Shown piece after piece: positions 7,940 to 15,457 of a stretch of 64,000 nucleotides of DNA (positions are counted from its first letter, which is position 1; each line of letters begins with the position of its first letter). The notes under the pieces were generated by a model. The model worked only from the letters and a program-made list of their open reading frames with translations. It was not told where the DNA came from and searched no databases. Source of the stretch: Deltaproteobacteria bacterium UBA6106 (GTDB lineage Bacteria; Desulfobacterota; Syntrophorhabdia; Syntrophorhabdales; Syntrophorhabdaceae); contig DIWM01000047.1 of the NCBI GenBank assembly GCA_002428485.1, forward strand, positions 1 through 64,000. The letters are read 5' to 3'. A program made the position numbers and the translations under genes.

Positions 7940-8881
7940 TCACAGGTTCTCCTTCGCCCAGGCGATCCGTTTTTCCGGTGTTGTAAATATCCCATCCGGT
8001 GCTGCATCAACATCTTCAAGCCTTTTCAGCAGACCGCTTTTGTTCGCCATCTGAATGGCAAGGCCTGGACGGGCATTCAGTTCAAGAAGCACCGGACCCC
8101 GGTCACGATCGATGACGATATCGACACCTATGTAGCCCAGACCGGTCATATCAGTGGCGAGTGTGGCGATTGAAAGCATCGTATCCCAGTGAGGTACCTG
8201 CAGGCCGCTCACGGGATTACCCGTATCGGGATGATGCGTCACTATCTTTGATTTATGGACTGCGGTGATCGTTTGTCCTGTACCGAGCTCGATCCCCGCG
8301 CCGATAGCACCGCGGTGAAGGTTTGCCTTTCCGTCAGAATCCTTTGTCGGGAGCCGTACCATCGCCATCACCGGTACACCCCGGTACACTATGATCCTCA
8401 CATCAGGTACGCCCTGATAGGTAACGGCAGAAAATACCTGATCAGGATGAATGAGCGATTCTATGATCGCATGGTCTTCGTGTCCCTGTAGAGAGAATAT
8501 GCCGGAAAGGATGTCCGATATGTGGTAGCTCAGGTATTCAAGCGTGACCACTTTTTTACTTTGGGTAAGGAACACGTTCCTGGTACGTTCCGCGATAAGG
8601 ATGATGCCGCTCCCGCCGGAACCGCTTGCAGGCTTGACAACAAATTCCTTTATGTCCTCCAGCATTGTCTTGAGATTCTTCATGCTGCCGTAGTTCTCGA
8701 TGACGTGAAAAAGCACAGGTGTCGGTATCCCGTATTGTTTTGCAAGCCTCTTCGTGAGCACTTTGTTGTCCACGAGGGGGTAAAGAGATCGTGGATTGTA
8801 GCGCATAATATATTCGGCATTACGGTTGTTGATGCCGAGAACGCCCGCCTCTTTCAACTGCTGGAATGCCTGTCCTATCAT
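7940..8881 (-). CDS. Alpha-L-glutamate ligase-like ATP-grasp protein (RimK-related)
   Basis: ATP-grasp ligase, 313 residues, of the RimK-related family (sugar-transfer-associated ATP-grasp group) that is typically encoded with an inactive-transglutaminase membrane protein and a retropepsin-like protein, as here. Visible are the ATP-binding segment EFVVKPASGSGGSGIILIAE near residue 81, the metal-binding strand GYIGVDIVIDRDRGPVLLELNARPGL near 247-272 (Glu and Asn ligands present), and FLTQSKKVVTLEYLSYHIS. The start overlaps the stop of the upstream gene as ATGA. It may ligate an amino acid to a peptide or small molecule; the substrate of this family is not settled to my knowledge. Confidence 0.85.
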   Translation of the reverse strand: MIGQAFQQLKEAGVLGINNRNAEYIMRYNPRSLYPLVDNKVLTKRLAKQYGIPTPVLFHVIENYGSMKNLKTMLEDIKEFVVKPASGSGGSGIILIAERTRNVFLTQSKKVVTLEYLSYHISDILSGIFSLQGHEDHAIIESLIHPDQVFSAVTYQGVPDVRIIVYRGVPVMAMVRLPTKDSDGKANLHRGAIGAGIELGTGQTITAVHKSKIVTHHPDTGNPVSGLQVPHWDTMLSIATLATDMTGLGYIGVDIVIDRDRGPVLLELNARPGLAIQMANKSGLLKRLEDVDAAPDGIFTTPEKRIAWAKENL

Positions 8882-10395
8882 GACGGATCGCGAAATTCCC
8901 GAAAGCGGAAAAGTTCTGAAAGCCGGTAGCCGGTATATCTGCCGATAAGGATCTGCAAAGCGCCTATCGAAAGGAGAAGCTCAGGATAAATGAAAAATGT
9001 CAACTGGAGTGTCTCCGAACTGATGATGAGATACGTTATGAAGGCGACGGCAGCGCTCCCCGCAGAGGTCTGCAATGCCGTACGGATACCGTGCTCTTCT
9101 ACGACCACAAAAAACCGTTCTATCGTCATGACGAGAATAACGAAGGGAAGGAGCCCCACCGCCATAACCTGGCGCAGTCCAAACTTGTTGCCAAAGAGCG
9201 CGAGGAGCGTAAAGCAGACGATGACCAGCGTGAGCAGCACGGACATGCGGGGCACAAGGAGGAGGCGGAGCCGGTCAAGAAAGCGGCGCGCAGCATAACC
9301 GACGAGAATGACCCCTGCGAATATGGAAAGCCCGTATATCAGCCCCGTATTGCGGAATGAGAGCGCCATCAGGACGGGCATAAATATTCCGAATGTTGGA
9401 AAACCGATTATGTTGCGGAGTATACAGATGAGAAGGGCGCCAATAGGAACGAGGAGAAGGATGCGGAAGGTCTGTTGAAATTCGGTGGGGAGGCGAAAGA
9501 GTGACCAGCGGTCGAGAAACCGTTCCGATCGGCTGATATGTTCGTAGTTGTGACGCCACTGGCCAACGATCTGCCGGTTGATGTCCCAGCGGGTGTCATT
9601 GATCTTTCCTCCGGCGACATGAACAACCGGTGTGCCGTCAACGGTAAGGGCCAAGAGCGTGGCCTGGTCTTTCAGTGTTTCTTTTCCGTCAATGCTGAGG
9701 CCTTCCCACGTCTGCCCGTTCCAAGCTTCTATCCAGGTCAGGGGCTTTGTGACGATGCCTTCAGTGAGTCTGACGCCGTCAACAACCCTTGCGGGGATCA
9801 AAGCCGCCCTGAAAAGGGTCAGAAGAAGCGTTGACTGGCTATATCTTCCCTCCATGAATTTGAAAAACGTAAGCTCAGGGGGTCTTGACCCGGAATCCTC
9901 CATGAGCTTCAGGATAGTCTCAATCCTCTCGGGAAGGGGAAGAAGTTTGAGCCTTTCAGTGATCTTTTCAGCAGCCGTCTGCTCATCTTTGTTTGTCAAT
10001 GGCGGGTATTTCTCCAAAACAGGAGACTTCGGCTTTGCAGTTCCGGGGGAACGCATGAGGATCATCGCACGGTATGAGACAATTTCACCGTCGCGGCCCG
10101 TCTGTCCGATCCATACTCCGTACCGCCCTGACTCTTTTCTAAAGAGGTTAAAGCTTAACGAACCGGAACCGAAATACTCCTCCGATATAATGAGACCTGG
10201 CCGCTCTGACGGCAGAGCTACCGAGAGGGTTGTATCGCCGCCGTCGCTTTTGATGTGTCCGTCAAACTTAAAATGAAATGCCTGCCCTGTGGATGCCGGC
10301 AGGACCGGATATCCCAGGCCGATAATACGATAGAGAAGAAGTACTGCCGTAAGGATTAAAAGGCCAAGCGCCAGCAAGACTGCGGGGCGTTTCAT
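8878..10395 (-). CDS. Inactive transglutaminase fused to seven membrane helices
   Basis: Membrane protein of 505 residues. An N-terminal signal-anchor helix (residues 5-24) leads into an extracytoplasmic transglutaminase-like domain (about 30-280), then about seven membrane helices starting near FRILLLVPIGALLICIL. The transglutaminase core keeps the fold signature IPARVVDG, but the usual catalytic Cys is absent and the His position in LTWIEAWNGQTWEGLSIDG is Thr, so it should be non-catalytic and may bind peptides. ATG 10395 is chosen because GGAGG lies 10 nt upstream and the ATG overlaps the previous stop as ATGA. It is coupled on both sides to the ATP-grasp and retropepsin genes. Confidence 0.85.
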   Translation of the reverse strand: MKRPAVLLALGLLILTAVLLLYRIIGLGYPVLPASTGQAFHFKFDGHIKSDGGDTTLSVALPSERPGLIISEEYFGSGSLSFNLFRKESGRYGVWIGQTGRDGEIVSYRAMILMRSPGTAKPKSPVLEKYPPLTNKDEQTAAEKITERLKLLPLPERIETILKLMEDSGSRPPELTFFKFMEGRYSQSTLLLTLFRAALIPARVVDGVRLTEGIVTKPLTWIEAWNGQTWEGLSIDGKETLKDQATLLALTVDGTPVVHVAGGKINDTRWDINRQIVGQWRHNYEHISRSERFLDRWSLFRLPTEFQQTFRILLLVPIGALLICILRNIIGFPTFGIFMPVLMALSFRNTGLIYGLSIFAGVILVGYAARRFLDRLRLLLVPRMSVLLTLVIVCFTLLALFGNKFGLRQVMAVGLLPFVILVMTIERFFVVVEEHGIRTALQTSAGSAAVAFITYLIISSETLQLTFFIYPELLLSIGALQILIGRYTGYRLSELFRFREFRDPS

Positions 10396-10934
10396 TGCGG
10401 CGATACCTCCGGACAATTAGGAGTGGTACATTTTGTCTGAGAGCAGTCGATGATAAAATGCTTCATAAGGATGTTTCTTCCGAGAAGCATCGGGTACTGG
10501 ACTCCGGAACGGTCATTCAGGTTAACCCTTGTGCGAAGACGTTTTGAAGCTATACAGATCTCCATCTCCACAACGACCCTCTTTTCGCGTTTCTCGGCGG
10601 ACCTTATTGTTTTCCGTTCTACGATGGGGAGGCTCAATTCGACGCCCCCGTATTGCGGCGCCAATCTGAATGTAACGGTGTTACCATCTATCTTTATGTC
10701 CCTTGCATCGAGGGATGAGGATGCAGCGCCTGTGTCGATACGGGCAGGGAGGACGATGCCCCAGGGCAGGAGCATCACATTCTCTACCACTCCAATATGG
10801 ATCTTTTCTGAAGCCAGAGCCCCTTTTGCCATGACCATCATGAAAGATATACATAATAGTATGAGCGTTAAGGACAGGATGATCTTATCCTTGCAGTTAT
10901 TTATGATAAGTGTTCCCGTTACCCCGTTTTGCAC
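10392..10934 (-). CDS. Retropepsin-like aspartic protease (RimK-associated family)
   Basis: Secreted or membrane-anchored protein of about 180 residues, with a hydrophobic segment near residues 18-35 followed by a small-residue cleavage-type region. The retropepsin-like hallmark DTGAASSS follows LPARI, and PMLLGRNILMKHFIIDCSQ near the C-terminus is the second conserved block. The family is often labelled ATP-dependent zinc protease, but the visible motif is aspartic-protease-like. It is first of the three-gene minus-strand operon. The start is uncertain: GTG 10934 has no ribosome-binding site and lies just downstream of a TATAAT-like element, so it might be leaderless, or the real start is further in. 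Confidence 0.8.
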   Translation of the reverse strand: MQNGVTGTLIINNCKDKIILSLTLILLCISFMMVMAKGALASEKIHIGVVENVMLLPWGIVLPARIDTGAASSSLDARDIKIDGNTVTFRLAPQYGGVELSLPIVERKTIRSAEKREKRVVVEMEICIASKRLRTRVNLNDRSGVQYPMLLGRNILMKHFIIDCSQTKCTTPNCPEVSPQ

Positions 10935-10941
10935 AGGAAAA

Positions 10942-11021
10942 ATTATATCACATTATCGCTTCCTTTCGTTTAAAAAAACTGCCCCATGTCCTTTTATATA
11001 GCGGACGATATGTGATATAAT
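10942..11021. promoter_or_regulatory. Divergent promoter region with mirrored TATAAT elements
   Basis: The 12-mer ATTATATCACAT (10942-10953) and its exact reverse complement ATGTGATATAAT (11010-11021) face outward. Each contains TATAAT oriented toward the adjacent gene (retropepsin-like on the minus strand, MEMO1 homologue on the plus strand). No convincing -35 boxes are seen, so both could need an activator or be bound by one dimeric regulator. Confidence 0.45.
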
Positions 11022-11042
11022 AAACTCTAAGGAGAGCGATCC

Positions 11043-11873
11043 ATGGGTTTTGTAAGAGAACCGGCAGTGAGCGGTATGTTTTATCCTGATGACCCGGGAG
11101 CGCTCAGAAAGGATATAGAGAAATACCTCAGGAGTGCCGATGTCTCCCCCGTTCCCGGTGAGATTACCGGCATTATTGCGCCGCACGCAGGGTACATGTA
11201 TTCAGGGCAGGTAGCCGCATACGGCTTTAAGGCAATTTTGAACAAGTCTTTTGATACGGTTATAGTGCTGGCGCCAAGCCACAGGATACATTTTGAAGGG
11301 GTTGCCGTCATGGAAAAGGGCAGCTACAAGACGCCCCTTGGCCTGGTGGGGATCGATGAGGAGGCCGTCGCAGATCTCGTAAAATCGTCGGCCGCAATAA
11401 GGCCGTTTGTTGAAGCCCACAAGGGCGAACACTCCCTTGAGGTGCAGATCCCTTTTTTGCAATCTGTCTTGAAAGATTTTACCATTGTTCCGTTGATCAT
11501 GGGCACGCAGACCGTTGACCTGTGCGTCGCGCTGGCAGACTGCATTGAGGGCGTGATCCGTAAGGGCCACAGGCAGTTTCTCGTTGTTGGAAGCACTGAC
11601 CTGTCTCATTATCACCCTTATGCGACAGCGGTAAAGCTTGACAGCGTTATTGTAAGCCATCTCGAGGATTTTGATGTTCCGGGCATGGTCAAAGACCTCA
11701 ATGAGGACAAGGGAGAGGCATGTGGCGCCGGGCCGATGCTTACAGCGATGATGGTATCGGACAAGCTTGGCGCTCAACACGGCAGGGTAATGAAATACGC
11801 CAATTCAGGCGATGTCTCCGGTGACAGAAGCGCCGTTGTCGGATATGTATCGGCAGTATTTTATAAGTCATGA
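11043..11873 (+). CDS. amrB: AmmeMemoRadiSam system protein B (MEMO1 family)
   Basis: MEMO1-like protein, 276 residues, related in fold to extradiol dioxygenases. Conserved blocks are IIAPHAGYMYSGQVAA near residue 40, LAPSHRIHFEG, HKGEHSLEVQIPFLQ near 123 and GSTDLSHYHPY near 182, giving the His/Asp/Cys metal site. AAGGAG lies upstream of ATG 11043. The AMMECR1 homologue follows after 3 bp. The pair is known from comparative genomics as AmmeMemoRadiSam, usually with a radical SAM enzyme, which is not in this window. The reaction remains unassigned. Confidence 0.9.
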   Translation: MGFVREPAVSGMFYPDDPGALRKDIEKYLRSADVSPVPGEITGIIAPHAGYMYSGQVAAYGFKAILNKSFDTVIVLAPSHRIHFEGVAVMEKGSYKTPLGLVGIDEEAVADLVKSSAAIRPFVEAHKGEHSLEVQIPFLQSVLKDFTIVPLIMGTQTVDLCVALADCIEGVIRKGHRQFLVVGSTDLSHYHPYATAVKLDSVIVSHLEDFDVPGMVKDLNEDKGEACGAGPMLTAMMVSDKLGAQHGRVMKYANSGDVSGDRSAVVGYVSAVFYKS

Positions 11874-11876
11874 CAG

Positions 11877-12419
11877 GTGTTGCCAGTGGATTTTTCTGAA
11901 AAAGACAGGGACCAGCTTAAACAGATAGCGCGTGATGCGATAGAAGGCGTTCTCTTCGGTACAGACAAGAAGCCTTCGGTGATGCCGGCAGTCCTGAAAG
12001 AGAAAAGGGGCGCCTTTGTAACCGTGAAGAAGAGGGGCGAGCTGAGGGGCTGCATAGGGTACATAAAGGGCTTTCTGCCTCTCCACGAAACGATTCGTGA
12101 GATGGCCATCCAGGCGGCATTCCATGATCCCCGTTTTAATCCCGTCAGCAAAAATGAATGGGAGGATATCGATATAGAAATATCCGTCCTCACGCCGATG
12201 AAAAAGATCGATGACGTGGATGAGATAAAGGTCGGCATACATGGTCTGTACATCGAGAAAGGTACATATTCAGGCCTTTTGCTCCCGCAGGTTGCTGCAG
12301 AATATGACCTGGACAGGATGGCCTTTCTCGAGCATACCTGTTATAAGGCGGGGCTTCCGAAAGATGCGTGGAAGTCAAAAGATACTAAAATTTTTATCTT
12401 TTCAGCGGAAGTTTTTTGA
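11877..12419 (+). CDS. amrA: AmmeMemoRadiSam system protein A (AMMECR1 family)
   Basis: AMMECR1-domain protein, 180 residues. The family motif RGCIGYI occurs near residue 57, followed by MAIQAAFHDPRFNPV and the EISVLTPM strand, matching the whole-domain pattern. The likely start is GTG 11877, 3 bp after amrB; GTG 11886 with an upstream ACAGG is an alternative that removes three residues. It is encoded with amrB and just upstream of a DUF1858 redox gene and molybdenum maturation genes, so it may serve cofactor or protein radical maturation; that link is positional only. Confidence 0.88.
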   Translation: MLPVDFSEKDRDQLKQIARDAIEGVLFGTDKKPSVMPAVLKEKRGAFVTVKKRGELRGCIGYIKGFLPLHETIREMAIQAAFHDPRFNPVSKNEWEDIDIEISVLTPMKKIDDVDEIKVGIHGLYIEKGTYSGLLLPQVAAEYDLDRMAFLEHTCYKAGLPKDAWKSKDTKIFIFSAEVF

Positions 12420-12489
12420 AGGGCAGGGAAGCTCTCAACCGTCAGCTATTACGTCAGTCCTGGCGGAACATTCTGAAGGAGTTTGATGG

Positions 12490-12693
12490 ATGATCGACAA
12501 AAAGATGTCAATCGAAGAGATCGTAAAAAGATATCCGGAGACCATCGCGGTTTTCGAAAAATACGGATTGGGCTGTGCCGGATGCCAGGCCGCTCTCTTT
12601 GAGGATATCCAGCAAGGCGCCGAGGTTCATGGCATCGATATCGATACGCTTCTGAACAGCCTCAACCAGGCTCTTGAAAAAGACCGACGATAG
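12490..12693 (+). CDS. DUF1858 domain protein with CxxC redox motif
   Basis: Small protein, 67 residues, consisting only of a DUF1858 domain (helical, often found beside hybrid-cluster proteins and in redox contexts). Key features are the start pattern SIEEIVKRYPETIAVFEKYG and the GLGCAGC motif near residues 27-33, a potential redox disulfide or metal site. GAAGGAG sits 8 nt upstream of the ATG at 12490. The molybdenum cofactor transferase gene begins 16 bp downstream, so it probably belongs to the same operon and may handle sulfur or redox chemistry for it. Confidence 0.85.
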   Translation: MIDKKMSIEEIVKRYPETIAVFEKYGLGCAGCQAALFEDIQQGAEVHGIDIDTLLNSLNQALEKDRR

Positions 12694-12709
12694 TCGCTCA
12701 GCCGGTATT

Positions 12710-13321
12710 ATGGAGCCGATCTATACGGTTATCCTTGCCGCGGGGGCATCAAGCAGGCTTGGATACAATAAGCTTCTCCTCACGATAGATGGTGAGACAG
12801 TCATCAGAAGGGCCATAGCGCCTTTCTTACGGCCTTCCATAGGAAAGGTCATTGTTGTTACGGGGAATGCGACAGATACAATCGCACGGGAGCTTGCAGA
12901 GTTTCCCCTGGAAATTATCCACAACAAGGATCACATAAAAGGGATGTCAACTTCCGTTAAGGCTTCGCTGCCCTTTCTTGCAAAGGCGCGGGGTGTTTTT
13001 TTTCAGCTTGGAGATAAGCCTTTTGTCGTTAATAAGATCATAGACGTGATGATCAAAACATTTTTTGCGGAAAAGGCCACAATCGTACTGCCCTTGTTCA
13101 AAGGCGAAAAAGGGCACCCGGTCCTCATCGATATTCAGCGATATAGCGATGAGATAGGGCTTCTCGAGGGCGACAGAGGGTTAAGGGAAATTATAGAAAA
13201 ACATTCTGAAGATGTGCTATACATAGAGGGTGAAGAAGGAAATATCTTTGATATTGATTCAGTAGAAGAGATTAATCTTTTAAGAGAAAGGGGTTACAGA
13301 GTTGAAAAAGGTAAATGTTGA
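12710..13321 (+). CDS. MobA/MocA-like molybdenum cofactor nucleotidyltransferase
   Basis: NTP-transferase of the MobA/MocA group, 203 residues, which attaches CMP or GMP to molybdopterin. The N-terminal nucleotide-binding motif is ILAAGASSRLGYNKLLL, and a downstream FQLGDKPFVV matches the DMP/GDQP-type block that binds the metal. With YqeB and XdhC downstream, the MocA role (cytosine dinucleotide for xanthine-oxidase-type hydroxylases) is more likely than MobA. ATG 12710 is preferred over the in-frame TTG at 12674, which would overlap the DUF1858 gene; the ribosome-binding site is weak. The 3' end overlaps the next gene by 20 bp. Confidence 0.82.
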   Translation: MEPIYTVILAAGASSRLGYNKLLLTIDGETVIRRAIAPFLRPSIGKVIVVTGNATDTIARELAEFPLEIIHNKDHIKGMSTSVKASLPFLAKARGVFFQLGDKPFVVNKIIDVMIKTFFAEKATIVLPLFKGEKGHPVLIDIQRYSDEIGLLEGDRGLREIIEKHSEDVLYIEGEEGNIFDIDSVEEINLLRERGYRVEKGKC

Positions 13322-14318
13322 AGAAGCGCTCGGCACGGTCCTTGCCCATGATATCACAGAGATCATCCCCGGCAAGAAGAAAGACGTTGCGTTCCGGAGG
13401 GGAAAGGTCATTGAGAAAGAAGACATAGAGAAGCTCCTTGACCTCGGGAAAAGGAACCTCTATGTTTTCGAGGAAGAGATCAAAGGGGTTCACGAAAACG
13501 AGGCGGGCATGAGGATAGCACAGGCCATTATGGATGAGCATATGGAGCCATTACCCCCAAAAGAAGGCAAGGTACAGATCATAAGCAAGGTGCATGGACT
13601 TTTTTATGTCAATGACAGGCACCTCTATGAGATGAACAGGATCAAGGATATCCTCTTAAGCACAGTTCCGAACAGGCACCCTGTCAAGCCCGGCGATCTT
13701 GTTGCGGCGACAAGGATCATTCCCCTTTATATCAAAGAACGTGAACTGAAAAAGGTTGAACGGACAGGAGAACAGGGCGTTATAAGGATAAGCCCCTTCA
13801 GGCAGCTCAAGGTGGGCCTGGTGATCACCGGGAGCGAGGTCTACAGCGGTAGGATACCAGACGGCTCTCATGTTGTGGAGAAGAAATTGAAAGGCTACGG
13901 GTTAACGGTAGTTGATAAAAAGATCGTGCCTGACGAGATCGAAATGATCAGGGATGCTATCCTGGCGCAGCTTGATATGGGGACAGATATCGTCATGACC
14001 ACTGCCGGCCTTTCTGTCGACCCTGACGATGTGACGAAGGAGGGCATAGAGGCAACCGGCGCGGAGGTCTTGTTTTACGGGACCCCTGTCTTTCCCGGGG
14101 CCATGTTTCTCGTCGCGCGCCTGAGGGGGAAATACGTCCTGGGCGCCCCGGCATGCATCTATTACAACAGATATACGGTTATGGACATTATACTTACGCG
14201 GATCATGGCGGGCGAAAAGATGCACAAAAAGGATATGATAAAGCTGTCGTACGGAGGATTATGCCTGCAATGCAGCGTCTGCCATTATCCGAACTGTTTT
14301 TTCGGGAAAGGACCATAA
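13302..14318 (+). CDS. MoeA/MogA-type molybdopterin-binding protein with C-terminal Cys motif
   Basis: Protein of 338 residues with a MoCF-binding (MogA/MoeA-like) domain in its second half: LKVGLVITGSEVYSGRIPDG near residue 170 and MTTAGLSVDPDDVTKEG near 230 are the molybdopterin-binding loops. The first half is a shortened MoeA-like region. The C-terminus carries CLQCSVCHYPNCFFGKG, four Cys in 12 residues, a possible metal or Fe-S site not found in standard MoeA. The start is TTG 13302 with AAAGGGG upstream, overlapping the previous gene. The context suggests cofactor insertion into, or regulation of, selenium/molybdenum hydroxylases. Confidence 0.82.
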   Translation: MKKVNVEEALGTVLAHDITEIIPGKKKDVAFRRGKVIEKEDIEKLLDLGKRNLYVFEEEIKGVHENEAGMRIAQAIMDEHMEPLPPKEGKVQIISKVHGLFYVNDRHLYEMNRIKDILLSTVPNRHPVKPGDLVAATRIIPLYIKERELKKVERTGEQGVIRISPFRQLKVGLVITGSEVYSGRIPDGSHVVEKKLKGYGLTVVDKKIVPDEIEMIRDAILAQLDMGTDIVMTTAGLSVDPDDVTKEGIEATGAEVLFYGTPVFPGAMFLVARLRGKYVLGAPACIYYNRYTVMDIILTRIMAGEKMHKKDMIKLSYGGLCLQCSVCHYPNCFFGKGP

Positions 14319-14325
14319 TGGAGAA

Positions 14326-14420
14326 TCAAATACGAAATTCGAATATCGAAGCACTAAACAAATTCGAATGTTCAAAATTCAAAACATTTCTAAGAGTTTT
14401 TGTTTGGAATTTAGAATTTA
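14326..14420. repeat. Word-like repeat, AATTCGAATATC family
   Basis: AT-rich array between co-directional genes, with words AAATTCGAATATCGAA, AAACAAATTCGAATG, TTCAAAATTC and a terminal TTTGGAATTTAGAATTT that partly reverses them. Related words occur at 15284-15430 and 7888-7905. Confidence 0.6.
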
Positions 14421-14432
14421 TGGAGGACACAA

Positions 14433-15248
14433 TTGAATAATATGCGAGATCTAACAGTTTTAATAAAGGGCGCCGGTGAGATGGCTACCGGTATTGCGTG
14501 CAGGCTCTTTATGGCGAACATAACAAGAATAGTCATGACAGAGATCGGGAGACCTATCACGGTGAGAAGGACCGTCGCGTTCTCCGAGGCCGTATACGAA
14601 GGTAGGGTAAAAGTAGAAGGTGTAACCGCAGAACTGATCCATAGCATTAAAGAGGTGGAAAGCGCCTGGAAAGAAAGGCGTATCGCCGTTCTCATAGATC
14701 CGAAATGGAAGTTGCTTAACACGCTAAAGCCGGACGTGGTGATCGATGCTATTATGGCAAAGAAAAACCTGGGGACAAAGAAGGATGAAGCGCCCCTCGT
14801 TATCGGCGTGGGACCGGGCTTCAGGGCGCCTGCCGACGTACACGTGGTTGTCGAAAGCAACAGGGGACAGGATCTTGGCAGGGTTATGTACAAGGGGTCG
14901 GCAGAGTCCCACACGGGGATTCCGGGACCTGTCATGGGATACACAAAAGAACGCGTGCTGCGGTCGCCCCGAGCCGGAACAGTAAAACATGTCAACAAAA
15001 ATATCGGTGATCGTGTAAAAAAAGGAGAGATCGTGGCCTACGTGAATAAGACCCCCGTAGAGGCCCCTTTCGACGGTGTCCTCAGAGGGCTTATCCGCGA
15101 GATAAAGGTTCCGGCCAACGAGAAGATAGGGGATATAGATCCGCGCGGGAAAAAACAATGGTGTTACACAATAACCGAAAAGGCGAGGGCGATCGGCGGC
15201 GGCGTGCTGGAAGGGATAATGCACGCATATAATGTGAACCATAGTTAA
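14433..15248 (+). CDS. yqeB: Selenium-dependent molybdenum hydroxylase maturation protein YqeB (EF2563 family)
   Basis: Protein of 271 residues matching the EF2563/YqeB family, known from comparative genomics as a marker of selenium-dependent molybdenum hydroxylases. The start VLIKGAGEMATGIACRLF is a Rossmann-like nucleotide-binding loop, and later blocks include VGVGPGFRAPADVHVV and a lipoyl/biotinyl-like C-terminal strand pattern (LRSPRAGTVKHVNKNIGDRVKKGEIV). TTG 14433 is chosen because GGAGG lies 6 nt before it; ATG 14442 is the alternative. The presence of selB at 22.9 kb supports selenium use in this organism, though this marker concerns labile selenium rather than selenocysteine. Confidence 0.85.
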   Translation: MNNMRDLTVLIKGAGEMATGIACRLFMANITRIVMTEIGRPITVRRTVAFSEAVYEGRVKVEGVTAELIHSIKEVESAWKERRIAVLIDPKWKLLNTLKPDVVIDAIMAKKNLGTKKDEAPLVIGVGPGFRAPADVHVVVESNRGQDLGRVMYKGSAESHTGIPGPVMGYTKERVLRSPRAGTVKHVNKNIGDRVKKGEIVAYVNKTPVEAPFDGVLRGLIREIKVPANEKIGDIDPRGKKQWCYTITEKARAIGGGVLEGIMHAYNVNHS

Positions 15249-15283
15249 GCAGGATATCTAATAAGGAGATATTGCAGTTGAAT

Positions 15284-15430
15284 AGAAATCCTAAATTCGA
15301 ATATCTAAATCCTAAACAAGCACAAATGTTCAAATTTCCAAATATCAAAACACAAACAACGTGTATTCGTTTTGAACATTTGATATTTGGATTTAGATAT
15401 TGTTTCGGATTTAGATATTAGTATTTCGTG
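15284..15430. repeat. Word-like hairpin repeat, AATTCGAATATC family
   Basis: Left array (15284-15355: AATCCTAAATTCGAATATC, TAAATCCTAAAC, AAATGTTCAAA, CAAATATCAAAAC) is mirrored by a right array (15366-15430: TTTTGAACATTTGATATTTGG, ATTTAGATATT, TTTCGGATTTAGATATT). It fills the spacer between yqeB and xdhC, which run in the same direction, so termination is not its obvious role. Confidence 0.65.
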
Positions 15431-15457
15431 CTTGACTCAATGCTTTAGGGGATAATG

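Noticed and set aside
14326..15430. CRISPR-like array of short repeats in two spacers
   Set aside because: Units are 7-15 bp, degenerate, lack constant spacers and form mirrored arrays; no cas genes are nearby.
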